A stretch of 64,000 bases of DNA from Ideonella_A intermedia_A (GTDB taxonomy: Bacteria; Pseudomonadota; Gammaproteobacteria; Burkholderiales; Burkholderiaceae_C). Every line of letters starts with the position of its first letter. Position 1 is the first letter of the stretch. The notes below the pieces were generated by a model that saw nothing but the letters and a program-made list of their open reading frames with translations, searched no databases and had not been told where the DNA came from. Made by a program: the position numbers and the translations under genes. The stretch covers positions 1 to 64,000 of the forward strand of contig CALRPU020000008.1 of assembly GCA_943370175.1 (NCBI GenBank). Reading direction: 5' to 3'. Below, one piece after another: positions 26,919-35,901 of this stretch.

Positions 26919-27647
26919 ATGGACCGCATGATCTACCTGTCGATGTCGGGCGCGAAGTCGATGATGGAGCGCCAGGAAGTGCTGGCGAACAACCTCGCCA
27001 ACGTGTCCACGGTCGGCTTTCGCGCCGAACTGCAGGCCTTCCGTTCGGTGCCCGTGCAAGGCAGCGGCGCCAGCACCCGCGTTTACTCGCTGGAAACCAC
27101 GCCGGGCTACGACCCGACGCCGGGCCCGGTGACCGCCACCGGCCGCAACCTCGACGTGGCCGTCAGCGGCAACGCGTGGTTGACGGTGCAGGCGCTGGAC
27201 GGCACCGAGGCCTACACCCGCGCCGGCAAGCTCACCGTCACCAACGATGGCACCTTGGTCAACCACTCCGGGCTGCAGGTGATCGGCGACGGCGGGCCGA
27301 TCCAGGTGCCGCCGAACAGCGAGGTCAGCATCGGCAGCGACGGCAGCGTCAGCGCGGGTGCTCCGGGCGCCCCGCCGCAGGTGATTGGCCGGCTCAAGCT
27401 GGTGACGCCCGAGGCGCCGCTGATCCGTGGCACCGACGCGCTGTTCCGCACCAGCGGGGGTGAGCCGCTGGACGCGGACCCGGCCGCCCAGGTGCAGCAG
27501 GGCGCGCTGGAGGGCTCCAACGTGAGCCCGGTGGGCGCGATGGTGGCGATGATCGCCGCCGGTCGCCAGTTCGAATCCCAGATGAAGTTGCTGCAAACGG
27601 CCGAGCAAAGCGAAAAGTCGGCGTCCCAGTTGTTGTCCTTGAGCTGA
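26919..27647 (+). CDS. flgF: Flagellar proximal rod protein FlgF
   Basis: A 242-residue rod protein. It starts MDRMIYLSMSGAKSMMERQE followed by VLANNLANVSTVGFRAELQA, and ends with the paired rod motif (NVSPVGAMVAMIAAGRQFES). Length is close to Salmonella FlgF (251). Short 31-bp gaps on both sides keep it within the operon. Confidence 0.96.
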   Translation: MDRMIYLSMSGAKSMMERQEVLANNLANVSTVGFRAELQAFRSVPVQGSGASTRVYSLETTPGYDPTPGPVTATGRNLDVAVSGNAWLTVQALDGTEAYTRAGKLTVTNDGTLVNHSGLQVIGDGGPIQVPPNSEVSIGSDGSVSAGAPGAPPQVIGRLKLVTPEAPLIRGTDALFRTSGGEPLDADPAAQVQQGALEGSNVSPVGAMVAMIAAGRQFESQMKLLQTAEQSEKSASQLLSLS

Positions 27648-27678
27648 GCGGCACGCGCCGTCCACAGGAGTTCCCGCC

Positions 27679-28461
27679 ATGATGCGTTCCCTCTCGATTT
27701 CCAAGACCGGCATGGAAGCCCAGCAGCTTCAGCTGGACACCATCTCGCACAACCTGGCCAACGTGGCCACCAACGGCTACAAGCGTTCGCACGCGGTCTT
27801 CGAAGACCTGATGTACCAGAACCTGCGCCAAGCCGGCGGCAACACCAGCAACCAGACCACGATGCCCACCGGGCTGCAGGTCGGCCTGGGCACCCGGGCG
27901 GTGGCCACGGCGCGTCAGTTCACCCAGGGCAACCTGCAGCAGTCGGGCAACCCGCTGGACGTGGCGGTGCTGGGCCAGGGCTTCTTCGAGGTGCAGATGC
28001 CCGATGGCACCAACGGCTACACCCGCGACGGCTCCTTCCAGGTCAACGCCCAGGGTCAGCTGGTCACCAACAACGGCTACACGCTGAACCCCGGCATCAC
28101 CATCCCGGCGAATGCGCAGAGCGTGACCATCGGCGGCGACGGCACGGTCAGCGTGTCGCTGCCCGGTCAGGCCGCGGCGCAGAACGTCGGCCAGATCACC
28201 ATCTCCAACTTCGTGAACCCGGCCGGCCTCGAGCCCAAGGGCCAGAACCTGTTCACCGAGACCGCCGCGTCCGGCGGCCCCCAGCAAGGCCAGCCCGGGC
28301 AGAACGGCCTGGGCACGCTGCGCCAGGGCTTTGTGGAGACCTCCAACGTCAACGTGGTCGAGGAGCTGGTGGCGATGATCACCACGCAGCGCGCCTACGA
28401 GCTGAACTCCAAGGCCATCCAGACGGCCGACCAGATGTTGGCCAAGCTGGGCCAGATTTGA
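27679..28461 (+). CDS. flgG: Flagellar distal rod protein FlgG
   Basis: A 260-residue protein, the exact standard FlgG length. MMRSLSISKTGMEAQQLQLD with ISHNLANVATNGYKRSHAVF, GTRAVATARQFTQGNLQQSG and the C-terminal VNVVEELVAMITTQRAYELN are diagnostic. It forms the distal rod crossing the L and P rings. A hexanucleotide repeat follows the stop. Confidence 0.98.
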   Translation: MMRSLSISKTGMEAQQLQLDTISHNLANVATNGYKRSHAVFEDLMYQNLRQAGGNTSNQTTMPTGLQVGLGTRAVATARQFTQGNLQQSGNPLDVAVLGQGFFEVQMPDGTNGYTRDGSFQVNAQGQLVTNNGYTLNPGITIPANAQSVTIGGDGTVSVSLPGQAAAQNVGQITISNFVNPAGLEPKGQNLFTETAASGGPQQGQPGQNGLGTLRQGFVETSNVNVVEELVAMITTQRAYELNSKAIQTADQMLAKLGQI

Positions 28462-28469
28462 GCCTGCGC

Positions 28470-28516
28470 CCTGACCCTGAGCCTGAACCTGAACCTGAAC
28501 CTGAACCGAGCCTGAG
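28470..28516 (+). repeat. Hexanucleotide tandem repeat between flgG and flgH
   Basis: Units CCTGAC, CCTGAG, then four perfect CCTGAA copies (28482-28505), a partial CCGAG, and a final CCTGAG. The tract lies wholly between the flgG stop and the flgH start, so slippage would alter only the spacing, not a reading frame. Confidence 0.9.
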
Positions 28517-28531
28517 CTGACGGACCGCACC

Positions 28532-29224
28532 ATGCCGAACCCGACTTTCCGCCGCCCCACCGTGTTGCTGGCCCTGGGTCTTTGTGTGGCCCTGAGCGCC
28601 TGCGAAACCATGAACCCCCGGCCCAAGGTCGACCTGGCGCAGACGATGTACGTGCGGCCCCAGCCGATCGAGGCGCCGGTGGTCAACAACGGCGCCATCT
28701 TCCAGGCCCAGCAGTACCGGCCGCTGTTCGAGGACCACCGCGCCCGCCTGGTCGGCGACGCGCTGACGGTGCGCATCGTCGAGAAGGTCTCGGCCACGCA
28801 GTCCAGCACCAGCAGCATCGACAAGACGGGCAAGGTCAGCGGCGGCGTCACCGCGCTGCCCTTCCTGTCGGCCAACTCCTTCAACCGCGCGAGCGTGGCC
28901 GGCAATTCGGCCAACAATTTCGAAGGCAAGGGCAGCACGGAGAACAGCAACGACTTCTCCGGCACGATCACGGCCACGGTGACCGAGGTGCTGCCCAACG
29001 GCCACTTGCTGATCGCCGGCGAGAAGCAGATTGGCGTGAACCACAACGTGGACATCCTGCGTTTCACCGGCCAGGTCGACCCGCGCTCCATCCTGCCGGG
29101 CAACACCGTCGAGTCGGCGCGCATCGCCAACGTGCGCATCGAGAACCGCGGCCGTGGCGCTCAGGCCGATGTGCAGGGAATTGGCTGGTTGGCACGCTTC
29201 TTTTTGAACGTTCTGCCGATTTAG
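28532..29224 (+). CDS. flgH: Flagellar L-ring lipoprotein FlgH
   Basis: A 230-residue outer-membrane lipoprotein. The lipobox LSAC places the acylated Cys at residue 24. The conserved body includes LFEDHRARLVGDALTVRIVE, SSIDKTGKVSG, FSGTITATVTEVLPNGHLLI and GEKQIGVNHNVDILRFTGQV. The end is the typical IGWLARFFLNVLPI. It assembles the L-ring bushing around the rod. Full length. Confidence 0.97.
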   Translation: MPNPTFRRPTVLLALGLCVALSACETMNPRPKVDLAQTMYVRPQPIEAPVVNNGAIFQAQQYRPLFEDHRARLVGDALTVRIVEKVSATQSSTSSIDKTGKVSGGVTALPFLSANSFNRASVAGNSANNFEGKGSTENSNDFSGTITATVTEVLPNGHLLIAGEKQIGVNHNVDILRFTGQVDPRSILPGNTVESARIANVRIENRGRGAQADVQGIGWLARFFLNVLPI

Positions 29225-29235
29225 GTTTCCCGAGA

Positions 29236-29264
29236 ATGGTGACAGCCACTCCCGCTGTCACCAT
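29236..29264 (+). promoter_or_regulatory. Perfect 11-bp hairpin covering both flgI start codons
   Basis: ATGGTGACAGC, a 7-nt loop (CACTCCC), then GCTGTCACCAT. The first arm contains the upstream ATG and the second arm the first two bases of the downstream ATG. In mRNA it would hide the flgI initiation region. No U-run follows, so termination is unlikely; a role in translational control is a suggestion. Confidence 0.6.
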
Positions 29265-30438
29265 GAACCCGCACCACCCCTCCACCCCCGCCCGCCCGGC
29301 GTCGTCAGGCTCCCCGGACCGCCTGGTCCGCCTGCTGATCGTCCTGGCCACGCTGGCCGCGAGCGCCGCACTGTGGTGGCCGGCCCCGGCCCAGGCCGCC
29401 CGCCTGAAGGAGCTGGCCACGGTCCAGGGGGTGCGCAACAACCAGCTGCAGGGCTACGGGCTGATCGTCGGCCTGGACGGCACGGGCGACCAGACCACCT
29501 CCACCCCGTTCACCGGTCAGAGCGTGTCCGCCATGCTGCAACAGCTGGGCGTGACGGTGCCCGCCGGCACCAACATGCAGCTGAAGAACGTGGCGGCGGT
29601 GTTGGTGACCGCACAGCTGCCCGCCTTCGCGCAGCCGGGCCAGCAAATCGACGTCACGGTGTCGTCCATCGGCAGCGCCAAGAGCTTGCGCGGGGGCACG
29701 CTGATCGCCACCCCGCTGCGCGGCGCCGACGGCAACATCTACGCGATGGCCCAGGGCAACCTGGTGATCGCTGGCGCCGGCGCGTCGGCCGGGGGCAGCA
29801 AGGTCCAGATCAACCAGCTCAGCGCGGGCCGCATCCCGGACGGTGCCATCGTGGAGCGCGCCGTGCCCACGCCGCTGGCCCAGGGCGACAGCCTGCAGCT
29901 TGACCTGAACGCCAACGACTTCAATACCGCGCGCGAGGTGGCCCGCGTCATCAACGCCAAGATGGGCCCGGGCACGGCCATGGCCGTGGACGGCCGCGTG
30001 GTCAAGGTGCGCATGCCGGCTTCGCCCGACGAGCGGGTCAGCTTCATGGCCGACATCGAGAACCTGCAGGTCGAACGCGCCACACCCGCGGCCAAGGTGG
30101 TGATCAACGCCCGCACCGGCTCGGTGGTGATGAACAAGGCGGTCACGCTGGCCGAGTGCGCGGTGGCGCACGGCAATTTGTCCGTGACCATCAACAGCAC
30201 GCCACAGGTCAGTCAGCCCAACGCGTTCTCGTCGGGCGGCACCACCCAGGTCACGGAGAAGGCCGACATCACCATCAAGCAGGAACCCGGCGCGCTGATC
30301 GCGATGCCGGCCGGCACCCAGCTGAGCGACGTGGTGAAGGCCCTGAATTCGTTGGGCGCCACCCCGCAGGACCTGCTGGCCATCCTGCAGGCGCTGAAAA
30401 CCGCAGGGGCTCTGAACGCGGAGCTGGAGGTGATCTGA
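29236..30438 (+). CDS. flgI: Flagellar P-ring protein FlgI
   Basis: About 391-400 residues. A signal peptide (hydrophobic ASAALWWPAPAQAA, cleavage near residue 54) precedes the mature P-ring protein: RLKELATVQGVRNNQLQGYG, LIVGLDGTGDQTTSTPFTGQ and the C-terminal ATPQDLLAILQALKTAGALN. It forms the periplasmic ring on peptidoglycan with help from FlgA. Two in-frame ATGs (29236 and 29263) are possible; they sit in the two arms of a perfect hairpin. The long N-terminus before the signal core favours the second ATG. The stop overlaps the flgJ start. Confidence 0.95.
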   Translation: MVTATPAVTMNPHHPSTPARPASSGSPDRLVRLLIVLATLAASAALWWPAPAQAARLKELATVQGVRNNQLQGYGLIVGLDGTGDQTTSTPFTGQSVSAMLQQLGVTVPAGTNMQLKNVAAVLVTAQLPAFAQPGQQIDVTVSSIGSAKSLRGGTLIATPLRGADGNIYAMAQGNLVIAGAGASAGGSKVQINQLSAGRIPDGAIVERAVPTPLAQGDSLQLDLNANDFNTAREVARVINAKMGPGTAMAVDGRVVKVRMPASPDERVSFMADIENLQVERATPAAKVVINARTGSVVMNKAVTLAECAVAHGNLSVTINSTPQVSQPNAFSSGGTTQVTEKADITIKQEPGALIAMPAGTQLSDVVKALNSLGATPQDLLAILQALKTAGALNAELEVI

Positions 30439-31373
30439 TGACCCTGTCATTGCCGAACTCATCAACGTCGCTGGGCGCGCTGGGCGGCCTGGGCAAGACC
30501 ACGGCGCAGGCCGGTCTGGCCAGCGACGTGCGCGGCAGCGAGGCGCTGCGCGCCAAGGCCGCGCGCGACCCGAAAGGCGCCATCAAGGACGCCGCCAAGC
30601 AGTTCGAGGCCCTGTTCATGCAGGAGCTGATGAAAAGCATGCGCCAGGCCACGATGGCCTCGGGCATGCTGGACAACGCCGGCACCAAGATGGGCACCGA
30701 GATGCTGGACCAGCAGCTGTCCACCTCGATGACCGGCCAGCCCGGCGGGCTCGCGGCCGCGATTGCCCGGCAACTGGAGCGGCAAATGGGCGGTGGCACG
30801 GCGCAAGCCACGCCCTTGCCGTCGCCGCAGCGCATCGGTCGCGCGCACAGCGCCACGCCCGAGGAACTGGCGAAGGCCGCCGCCAGCGCCGGCACCAGCA
30901 CCAAGCAGGCCGACTTCGTCAGCCGCCACAGCCAGGCCGCGCGGGCGGCCGAAGCGTCCACCGGCATCCCGGCGAGCTTCATGGTGGCGCAGGCCGCGCA
31001 CGAGTCGGGTTGGGGCAAGCGTGAGATCAAGAACGCGGACGGCAGCACCTCGTTCAACGTGTTCGGCATCAAGGCCACCGGCGGCTGGACCGGCAAGACC
31101 GCCAACGTGACAACCACCGAGTACGTCAACGGCAAGCCGCAAAAGATGACGGCCAGCTTCCGCTCGTACAGCTCGTACGAGGAAGCGTTCAAGGACTACG
31201 CACAGATGATGAAGAACAGCCCGCGCTACACGCAGGTGCTGGCCAAGTCGGACACCGCGCACGGCTTCGCGCACGGGCTGCAGCGCGCCGGCTACGCCAC
31301 CGACCCGGCCTACGCCGACAAGCTGACCCGGGTCATCAACACCACGCTGCGCCTGCAGCGGGTGATGACCTGA
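30438..31373 (+). CDS. flgJ: Flagellar rod cap and peptidoglycan hydrolase FlgJ
   Basis: A 311-residue two-domain protein. Residues about 45-100 are the rod-cap domain (AAKQFEALFMQELMKSMRQA, MLDQQLSTSM). From about residue 155 is a glucosaminidase domain (PASFMVAQAAHESGWGKREI with the catalytic Glu, FNVFGIKATGGW). It caps the growing rod and opens peptidoglycan for it. The dual-domain form is typical of beta- and gamma-proteobacteria. ATG overlaps the flgI stop (TGATG). Confidence 0.96.
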   Translation: MTLSLPNSSTSLGALGGLGKTTAQAGLASDVRGSEALRAKAARDPKGAIKDAAKQFEALFMQELMKSMRQATMASGMLDNAGTKMGTEMLDQQLSTSMTGQPGGLAAAIARQLERQMGGGTAQATPLPSPQRIGRAHSATPEELAKAAASAGTSTKQADFVSRHSQAARAAEASTGIPASFMVAQAAHESGWGKREIKNADGSTSFNVFGIKATGGWTGKTANVTTTEYVNGKPQKMTASFRSYSSYEEAFKDYAQMMKNSPRYTQVLAKSDTAHGFAHGLQRAGYATDPAYADKLTRVINTTLRLQRVMT

Positions 31374-31403
31374 GCCTGACGCGGACCACACGGAGCACAC
31401 GCC

Positions 31404-33401
31404 ATGGGAACCGGCGCATTGATGGCCTTGGGCACGCGGGCGATGTTCGCCAATTACGCGGCGCTTCAGGCCACCAGCAACAACATCGCGAACGCCAACA
31501 CGGCGGGGTATTCGCGCCAGCAGGCTGAGCTGCAGACCGCGGGCGGCCAGTTCACCGGCGCGGGCTTCTTTGGCAAGGGCGTGGACGTTGCCTCCGTCAC
31601 GCGATCGCACAATGAATTCCTGACGCGGGAGGCGGCGCGCACCACCTCGGTGTCCGAAGCCGACAAGGCACTGAGCGAGCAGCTGCAGCAGCTGGAGAAG
31701 GTCTTTGCCCCTGGCGAGCAGGGCCTGGGCTATGCGGCTGGCGCGGTGTTCAATGCCTTCGTCGATGTGGCGAGCAAGCCGCAGGACATTTCCTCGCGCG
31801 CCGTCGTGCTGGCCCGCGTCAACGAGATGGCGGCGCGGTTTCGCACCGCCGACGAGCAGCTCAATTCACTGCAGGCCGGCGTCACCACCGACTTGAAGGC
31901 CTCGGTCGACAAGGTCAATTCGCTGACCAAGCAGATCGCCTCGCTGAACCAGCAGATCGCCTCGGTGCAGGGCTTCGGGCACACCCCGAACGACCTGCTG
32001 GACCAGCGCGACACGGCCATCAACGACCTGAGCAAGCTGCTGCAGATTTCCACCGTGGGCGCCGACGACGGCACGGTGAGCGTGTTCATCGGGGGCGGCC
32101 AGAAGCTGATCCTCGGCAGCATCGCCACGCCGCTGTCGACGGTCAAGGACAAGTTCGATCCGTCCAAGCTGCAGCTGGGCATCCGCGAAGCCGGCATCGA
32201 CCGCGAGCTGCCGACGAACCTGCTCAGTGGCGGCGCCATCGCCGGTTTGCTGACCTTCCAGAACCGCGACCTGGTGGACGCGCGCAACCAGCTGGGCCAG
32301 CTGGCCACCGGCATCACCGCCCAGCTGAACAGCCAGCAGGCGCTGGGCCTGGACCTGACGCAGAAGGCGGGCTCGCCGCTGCTGAGCATTGCCAGCCCGC
32401 GGGTGCTGCCCGCCAGCAACAACACCGGCACCGGCGTGGTCACGGTCAGCGTGGCCAATGGCGCGCAGCTGCGCGCCAGCGACTACGAGCTGTCGCAGGA
32501 CACCGCCGGCGGCTATTCGCTGCGCCGCCTGTCCGACAACCACCTGTTCCAGCCGCCCGAGCTGCCCGCGCTGACGCCGGCCGTGCTGTCGGCGGGTTTG
32601 CAGGTGGACGGCATGACCATCCAGCTCAGTGGCGCGCCGGGCGTGGGCGACAGCTTCCGGCTGCAGCCCGTGGGCATCGCCGCGCGCGACATGGCGCAGG
32701 CCATGGACGACCCGCGCGGCGTGGCCGCCGCCTCGCCGATCAGCGCGTCGGTGGGCCTCGACAACAGCGGCACGGTCAGTGTCAATTCGCTGACGGTCCT
32801 GCAGCCGCTGTCCGCGCCCATCCCGAACGTGGTCTTCAAGTTCGACGTCGATCCCGCCACCAGCGCGACCACCTACACGGTGAGCACCGATGGCGGTGCG
32901 ACGTTCTCGGCCACGCCGCAGGCCTTGCAGGCCAACACCCCGATCACCTTTCCGATCGGTTCGGCCACGCCGCAGTGGAGCCTGAGCCTGCGCGGCGCGC
33001 CGGCCGCGGGCGACCGCCTGACGGTGGAGCCCACACCGGTGCCGTCCAGCAACAACGGCAACGCCAACGCGCTGCTGGGCCTGCGCGACGTGCGCATGGT
33101 GGGCGAGCAGGTCAACAACCAGACCGGCGGCCTGGCCTTCAATGGCAACACGTTCAGCGATGCTTACGCGTCCATGCTGTCCGACATCGGCGTGCGGGTG
33201 CAGACGGCCAAGGCCTTGCAGCGCCAGTCGGAATCGGTGGCCACCGACGCCAAGAGCCTGATGACCAACACCGTGGGCGTGAACCTTGACGAGGAAGCCG
33301 CGCGCCTGATCCAGTTCCAGCAAAGCTACCAGGCGGCGGCCAAGATGCTGCAGGTGGCGCAGTCGGTGTTCGACACCCTGCTGCAGACGGCAGGCCGGTG
33401 A
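31404..33401 (+). CDS. flgK: Hook-filament junction protein FlgK (HAP1)
   Basis: A 665-residue hook-associated protein. It opens with LMALGTRAMFANYAALQATS then NNIANANTAGYSRQQAELQT. The C-terminus has NLDEEAARLIQFQQSYQAAA with MLQVAQSVFDTLLQTAG, the FlgK/FlgE C-terminal motif. It is larger than Salmonella FlgK (553) owing to a variable central domain (about residues 330-560), which is surface exposed and diverges among species. FlgN is its chaperone. Confidence 0.96.
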   Translation: MGTGALMALGTRAMFANYAALQATSNNIANANTAGYSRQQAELQTAGGQFTGAGFFGKGVDVASVTRSHNEFLTREAARTTSVSEADKALSEQLQQLEKVFAPGEQGLGYAAGAVFNAFVDVASKPQDISSRAVVLARVNEMAARFRTADEQLNSLQAGVTTDLKASVDKVNSLTKQIASLNQQIASVQGFGHTPNDLLDQRDTAINDLSKLLQISTVGADDGTVSVFIGGGQKLILGSIATPLSTVKDKFDPSKLQLGIREAGIDRELPTNLLSGGAIAGLLTFQNRDLVDARNQLGQLATGITAQLNSQQALGLDLTQKAGSPLLSIASPRVLPASNNTGTGVVTVSVANGAQLRASDYELSQDTAGGYSLRRLSDNHLFQPPELPALTPAVLSAGLQVDGMTIQLSGAPGVGDSFRLQPVGIAARDMAQAMDDPRGVAAASPISASVGLDNSGTVSVNSLTVLQPLSAPIPNVVFKFDVDPATSATTYTVSTDGGATFSATPQALQANTPITFPIGSATPQWSLSLRGAPAAGDRLTVEPTPVPSSNNGNANALLGLRDVRMVGEQVNNQTGGLAFNGNTFSDAYASMLSDIGVRVQTAKALQRQSESVATDAKSLMTNTVGVNLDEEAARLIQFQQSYQAAAKMLQVAQSVFDTLLQTAGR

Positions 33402-33426
33402 CGGCCGGCCCTGATTGGAGTTCCCC

Positions 33427-34644
33427 ATGAGAGTCAGCACCGCCAACACCTACGACCTGGGCGTCAACGCCTTGCAGCGCCGCCAGAGCGAAATGAGCGA
33501 GGCCCAGACCCAGCTCACCACCGGCAAGCGCGTCAACCGGTCCAGCGACGACCCGGTGGCCGCCGCCCGCGCCGAACGGGCCATGGCCGCCGCCAACCGC
33601 GTGGACGCCAGCCAGCGCACGGTCGAGGCCAGCCGCACCATCATGACCCAGACCGAGGCCTCGCTGGGCGACGCCACGGAGCTGCTGCAGCAGGTGCGCG
33701 AAACCCTGGTGGCCGCAGGCAACGCCACCTACAGCACCAGCGAGCGCCAGGGCCTGGCCGAGAAGGTCAAGTTGATCCGCGACCAGCTGTTCAAGATCGC
33801 CAACCGGTCTGATGGCGCGGGCACCTACCTGTTCGGCGGGCAGGGCTCCACCTTGCCGCCGCTGGTCGACACCCGGCCGCAAGCGGGCGTGCCCGTGGAG
33901 CAAACCGGCGCGCGCTTCATCGGCAGCCGCGGCAGTTCGGTGACCGACAGCATGACCAGCCTGCCGTTGTCGCTGGACGGCGCGCAGGTGTGGACCTCGG
34001 CGCGCACGGGCAACGGCGTGTTCGAGACGCGGTCCGTCAGCGCGAGCCCGAGCGGCTGGATCGACCAGGGCCAGGTCACCGACCCGTCGGCGATCACCGG
34101 CGACAGCTACAGCCTGGTCTTCAACGCCGCCACCAACAGCTTCGACATCACCAACACCACCACCGGCGCCGCGCTGGCGTCAGAGCCCTACGTGGAAGGC
34201 CGCGCGATCGAGCGCGACGGCATGGCGTTGACCGTTAAGGGCAAGCCGACCAACGGCGAAACCTACACCGTGGTGCCGTCGGCGTCGACCTTGAACGTGT
34301 TCGGCTCGCTCGACAAGATGGTGGCCGACCTGTCGGCGCCGCAGCAGAACATGGCGGCGGTGTCGCAGTCGGCCAGCGACAACCTGCGCAACCTGGATTC
34401 GATCCTGAGCAAGGTGATCTCGGCGCGCAGCGTGGCCGGTGAGGCGCTGTCGCGCATCGAGGACGAGGGCTCGCAGCTGGACACTCAGAAGCTCAACCAC
34501 AACGTCGAGCGCTCGAACGCCGAGGACCTGGACATGGTCGAGGCGATCTCGTCGTTTCAGGCCAAGCAAAGCGGCTACGATGCGGCCCTGAAATCGTATT
34601 CGATGGTGCAGCGCATGTCGCTGTTCCAGTACGTCAACGCCTGA
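33427..34644 (+). CDS. flgL: Hook-filament junction protein FlgL (HAP3)
   Basis: A 405-residue protein with flagellin-like ends: MRVSTANTYDLGVNALQRRQ, then QLTTGKRVNRSSDDPVAAAR, and C-terminal LNHNVERSNAEDLDMVEAIS with YDAALKSYSMVQRMSLFQYV. It joins FlgK to the filament. ATG 33427 is chosen over an ATG four codons upstream because GGAG lies just before. It is the last flagellar structural gene; the HDOD gene follows 36 bp later. Confidence 0.95.
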   Translation: MRVSTANTYDLGVNALQRRQSEMSEAQTQLTTGKRVNRSSDDPVAAARAERAMAAANRVDASQRTVEASRTIMTQTEASLGDATELLQQVRETLVAAGNATYSTSERQGLAEKVKLIRDQLFKIANRSDGAGTYLFGGQGSTLPPLVDTRPQAGVPVEQTGARFIGSRGSSVTDSMTSLPLSLDGAQVWTSARTGNGVFETRSVSASPSGWIDQGQVTDPSAITGDSYSLVFNAATNSFDITNTTTGAALASEPYVEGRAIERDGMALTVKGKPTNGETYTVVPSASTLNVFGSLDKMVADLSAPQQNMAAVSQSASDNLRNLDSILSKVISARSVAGEALSRIEDEGSQLDTQKLNHNVERSNAEDLDMVEAISSFQAKQSGYDAALKSYSMVQRMSLFQYVNA

Positions 34645-34680
34645 TTGCGCGCCGCCTGGCCGGCCGCGCAAGGCGGCTCA

Positions 34681-35901
34681 ATGGGAGGGGTAGCGCTGGT
34701 GTTTGACATTGCCATCCTCGGTCAGGTGGCGCTGGGGTATTGCCCGTTCATCGACCGCAACCGCAGTGTCACCGCCACCCGGCTCACGGTGTTCCCGCTG
34801 CGCCGCGACCAGGCGCTGGACGCCGGCCAGTTGCTGCAGGCCCTGGCCGGCGTGTGGCCGTCGGGCGGCGGGCGCGCGTCGCTCAACATCACCTCCGAAT
34901 CGCTGCTGCAGGACCTGCTGCGCGCCGAGCCATCGAACAACCTGATGATCGAGGTGCCGGCCTTCATGGCCGGCGACCGCGCCAACGTCGATGCCATTCG
35001 CCACCTGCACGCCAAGGGCAACACGCTGCTGATCAAGGGCCGCCCGGTGGCCGAGCTGCCGCGGGAGGTGCTGCCGTGCTTCGCCTATTCCATCATCGAC
35101 CTGGACGACGAGCGCCGCGGTGACATCGGCGCCGCGCCGCCGGCCGGCGTCACCCGCACGATCGCCCATGTGCAGGCCGGCGTGCGCAGCGTGGCCGACA
35201 TGGACCTGGGTTTCAAGCGCGGCGCCAGTGCCGTGCTGGGCTGGCCGCTGGACGACCTGACCCCCGCCGACGGCGCGCGCAACAGCGGCGTGCACATCGA
35301 CCTGCAGGTCATCGTCGAGCTGATCAACCGCGTGGACCGGCAGGACGAGATCGAGCGCCTGGAGCAAACCCTCAAGCGCGACCCATCGCTCGCCTTCAAG
35401 CTGATGCGCTACATCAACTCACCCGCCTTCGGGCTGCGGGTGGAGATTAGCTCCTTCCGCCACGCCATCATGATGCTGGGCTACACCCGCCTCAAGCGCT
35501 GGCTGGCGCTGTTGCTGGCCACGGCCAGCAAGGCCGCTCACATGCAGCCGTTGATGTTTGCCGCGGTGCGCCGCGGCCTGCTGATGGAGGAACTGGCGCG
35601 CGGCATCGGCGACGAGGGCGTGCGCAACGAGATCTTCATCTGCGGCGTGTTTTCGCTGCTGGACCGCATGTTCCGTCAGCCCTTCTCCGAGCTGCTGCAG
35701 TCCATCCCCGTGGCCGAGCGCATCTACCAGGCCTTGGCCGAAGGCGCCGGCCCGTACCGCCCTTACCTGGACTTGGTGGCTGCCGTGGAATCCAGTTCCC
35801 TCGGCGACGTGACCGAGGCGACCGAGGCCCTGATGCTCAGCCCGACCGAGGTCAACCGCGCGGTGCTGACCGCCCTGGCCGGCGCGGCGCAGATCGGCTG
35901 A
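34681..35901 (+). CDS. HDOD-domain signalling protein with degenerate EAL-like N-terminus
   Basis: About 406 residues. The N-terminal half resembles the inactive EAL part of YuxH-type proteins (VALGYCPFIDRNRSVTATRL) without an EAL catalytic motif. The C-terminal half, from about residue 200, is an HDOD domain (HIDLQVIVELINRVDRQDEI, LAFKLMRYINSPAFGLRVEI, SFRHAIMMLGYTRLKRWLAL), lacking the HD metal residues. Such proteins act as protein-interaction signalling modules. The stop shares a base with the next start, so it is co-translated with the PAS kinase. An alternative start is 34645. No clear Shine-Dalgarno was seen. Confidence 0.85.
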   Translation: MGGVALVFDIAILGQVALGYCPFIDRNRSVTATRLTVFPLRRDQALDAGQLLQALAGVWPSGGGRASLNITSESLLQDLLRAEPSNNLMIEVPAFMAGDRANVDAIRHLHAKGNTLLIKGRPVAELPREVLPCFAYSIIDLDDERRGDIGAAPPAGVTRTIAHVQAGVRSVADMDLGFKRGASAVLGWPLDDLTPADGARNSGVHIDLQVIVELINRVDRQDEIERLEQTLKRDPSLAFKLMRYINSPAFGLRVEISSFRHAIMMLGYTRLKRWLALLLATASKAAHMQPLMFAAVRRGLLMEELARGIGDEGVRNEIFICGVFSLLDRMFRQPFSELLQSIPVAERIYQALAEGAGPYRPYLDLVAAVESSSLGDVTEATEALMLSPTEVNRAVLTALAGAAQIG

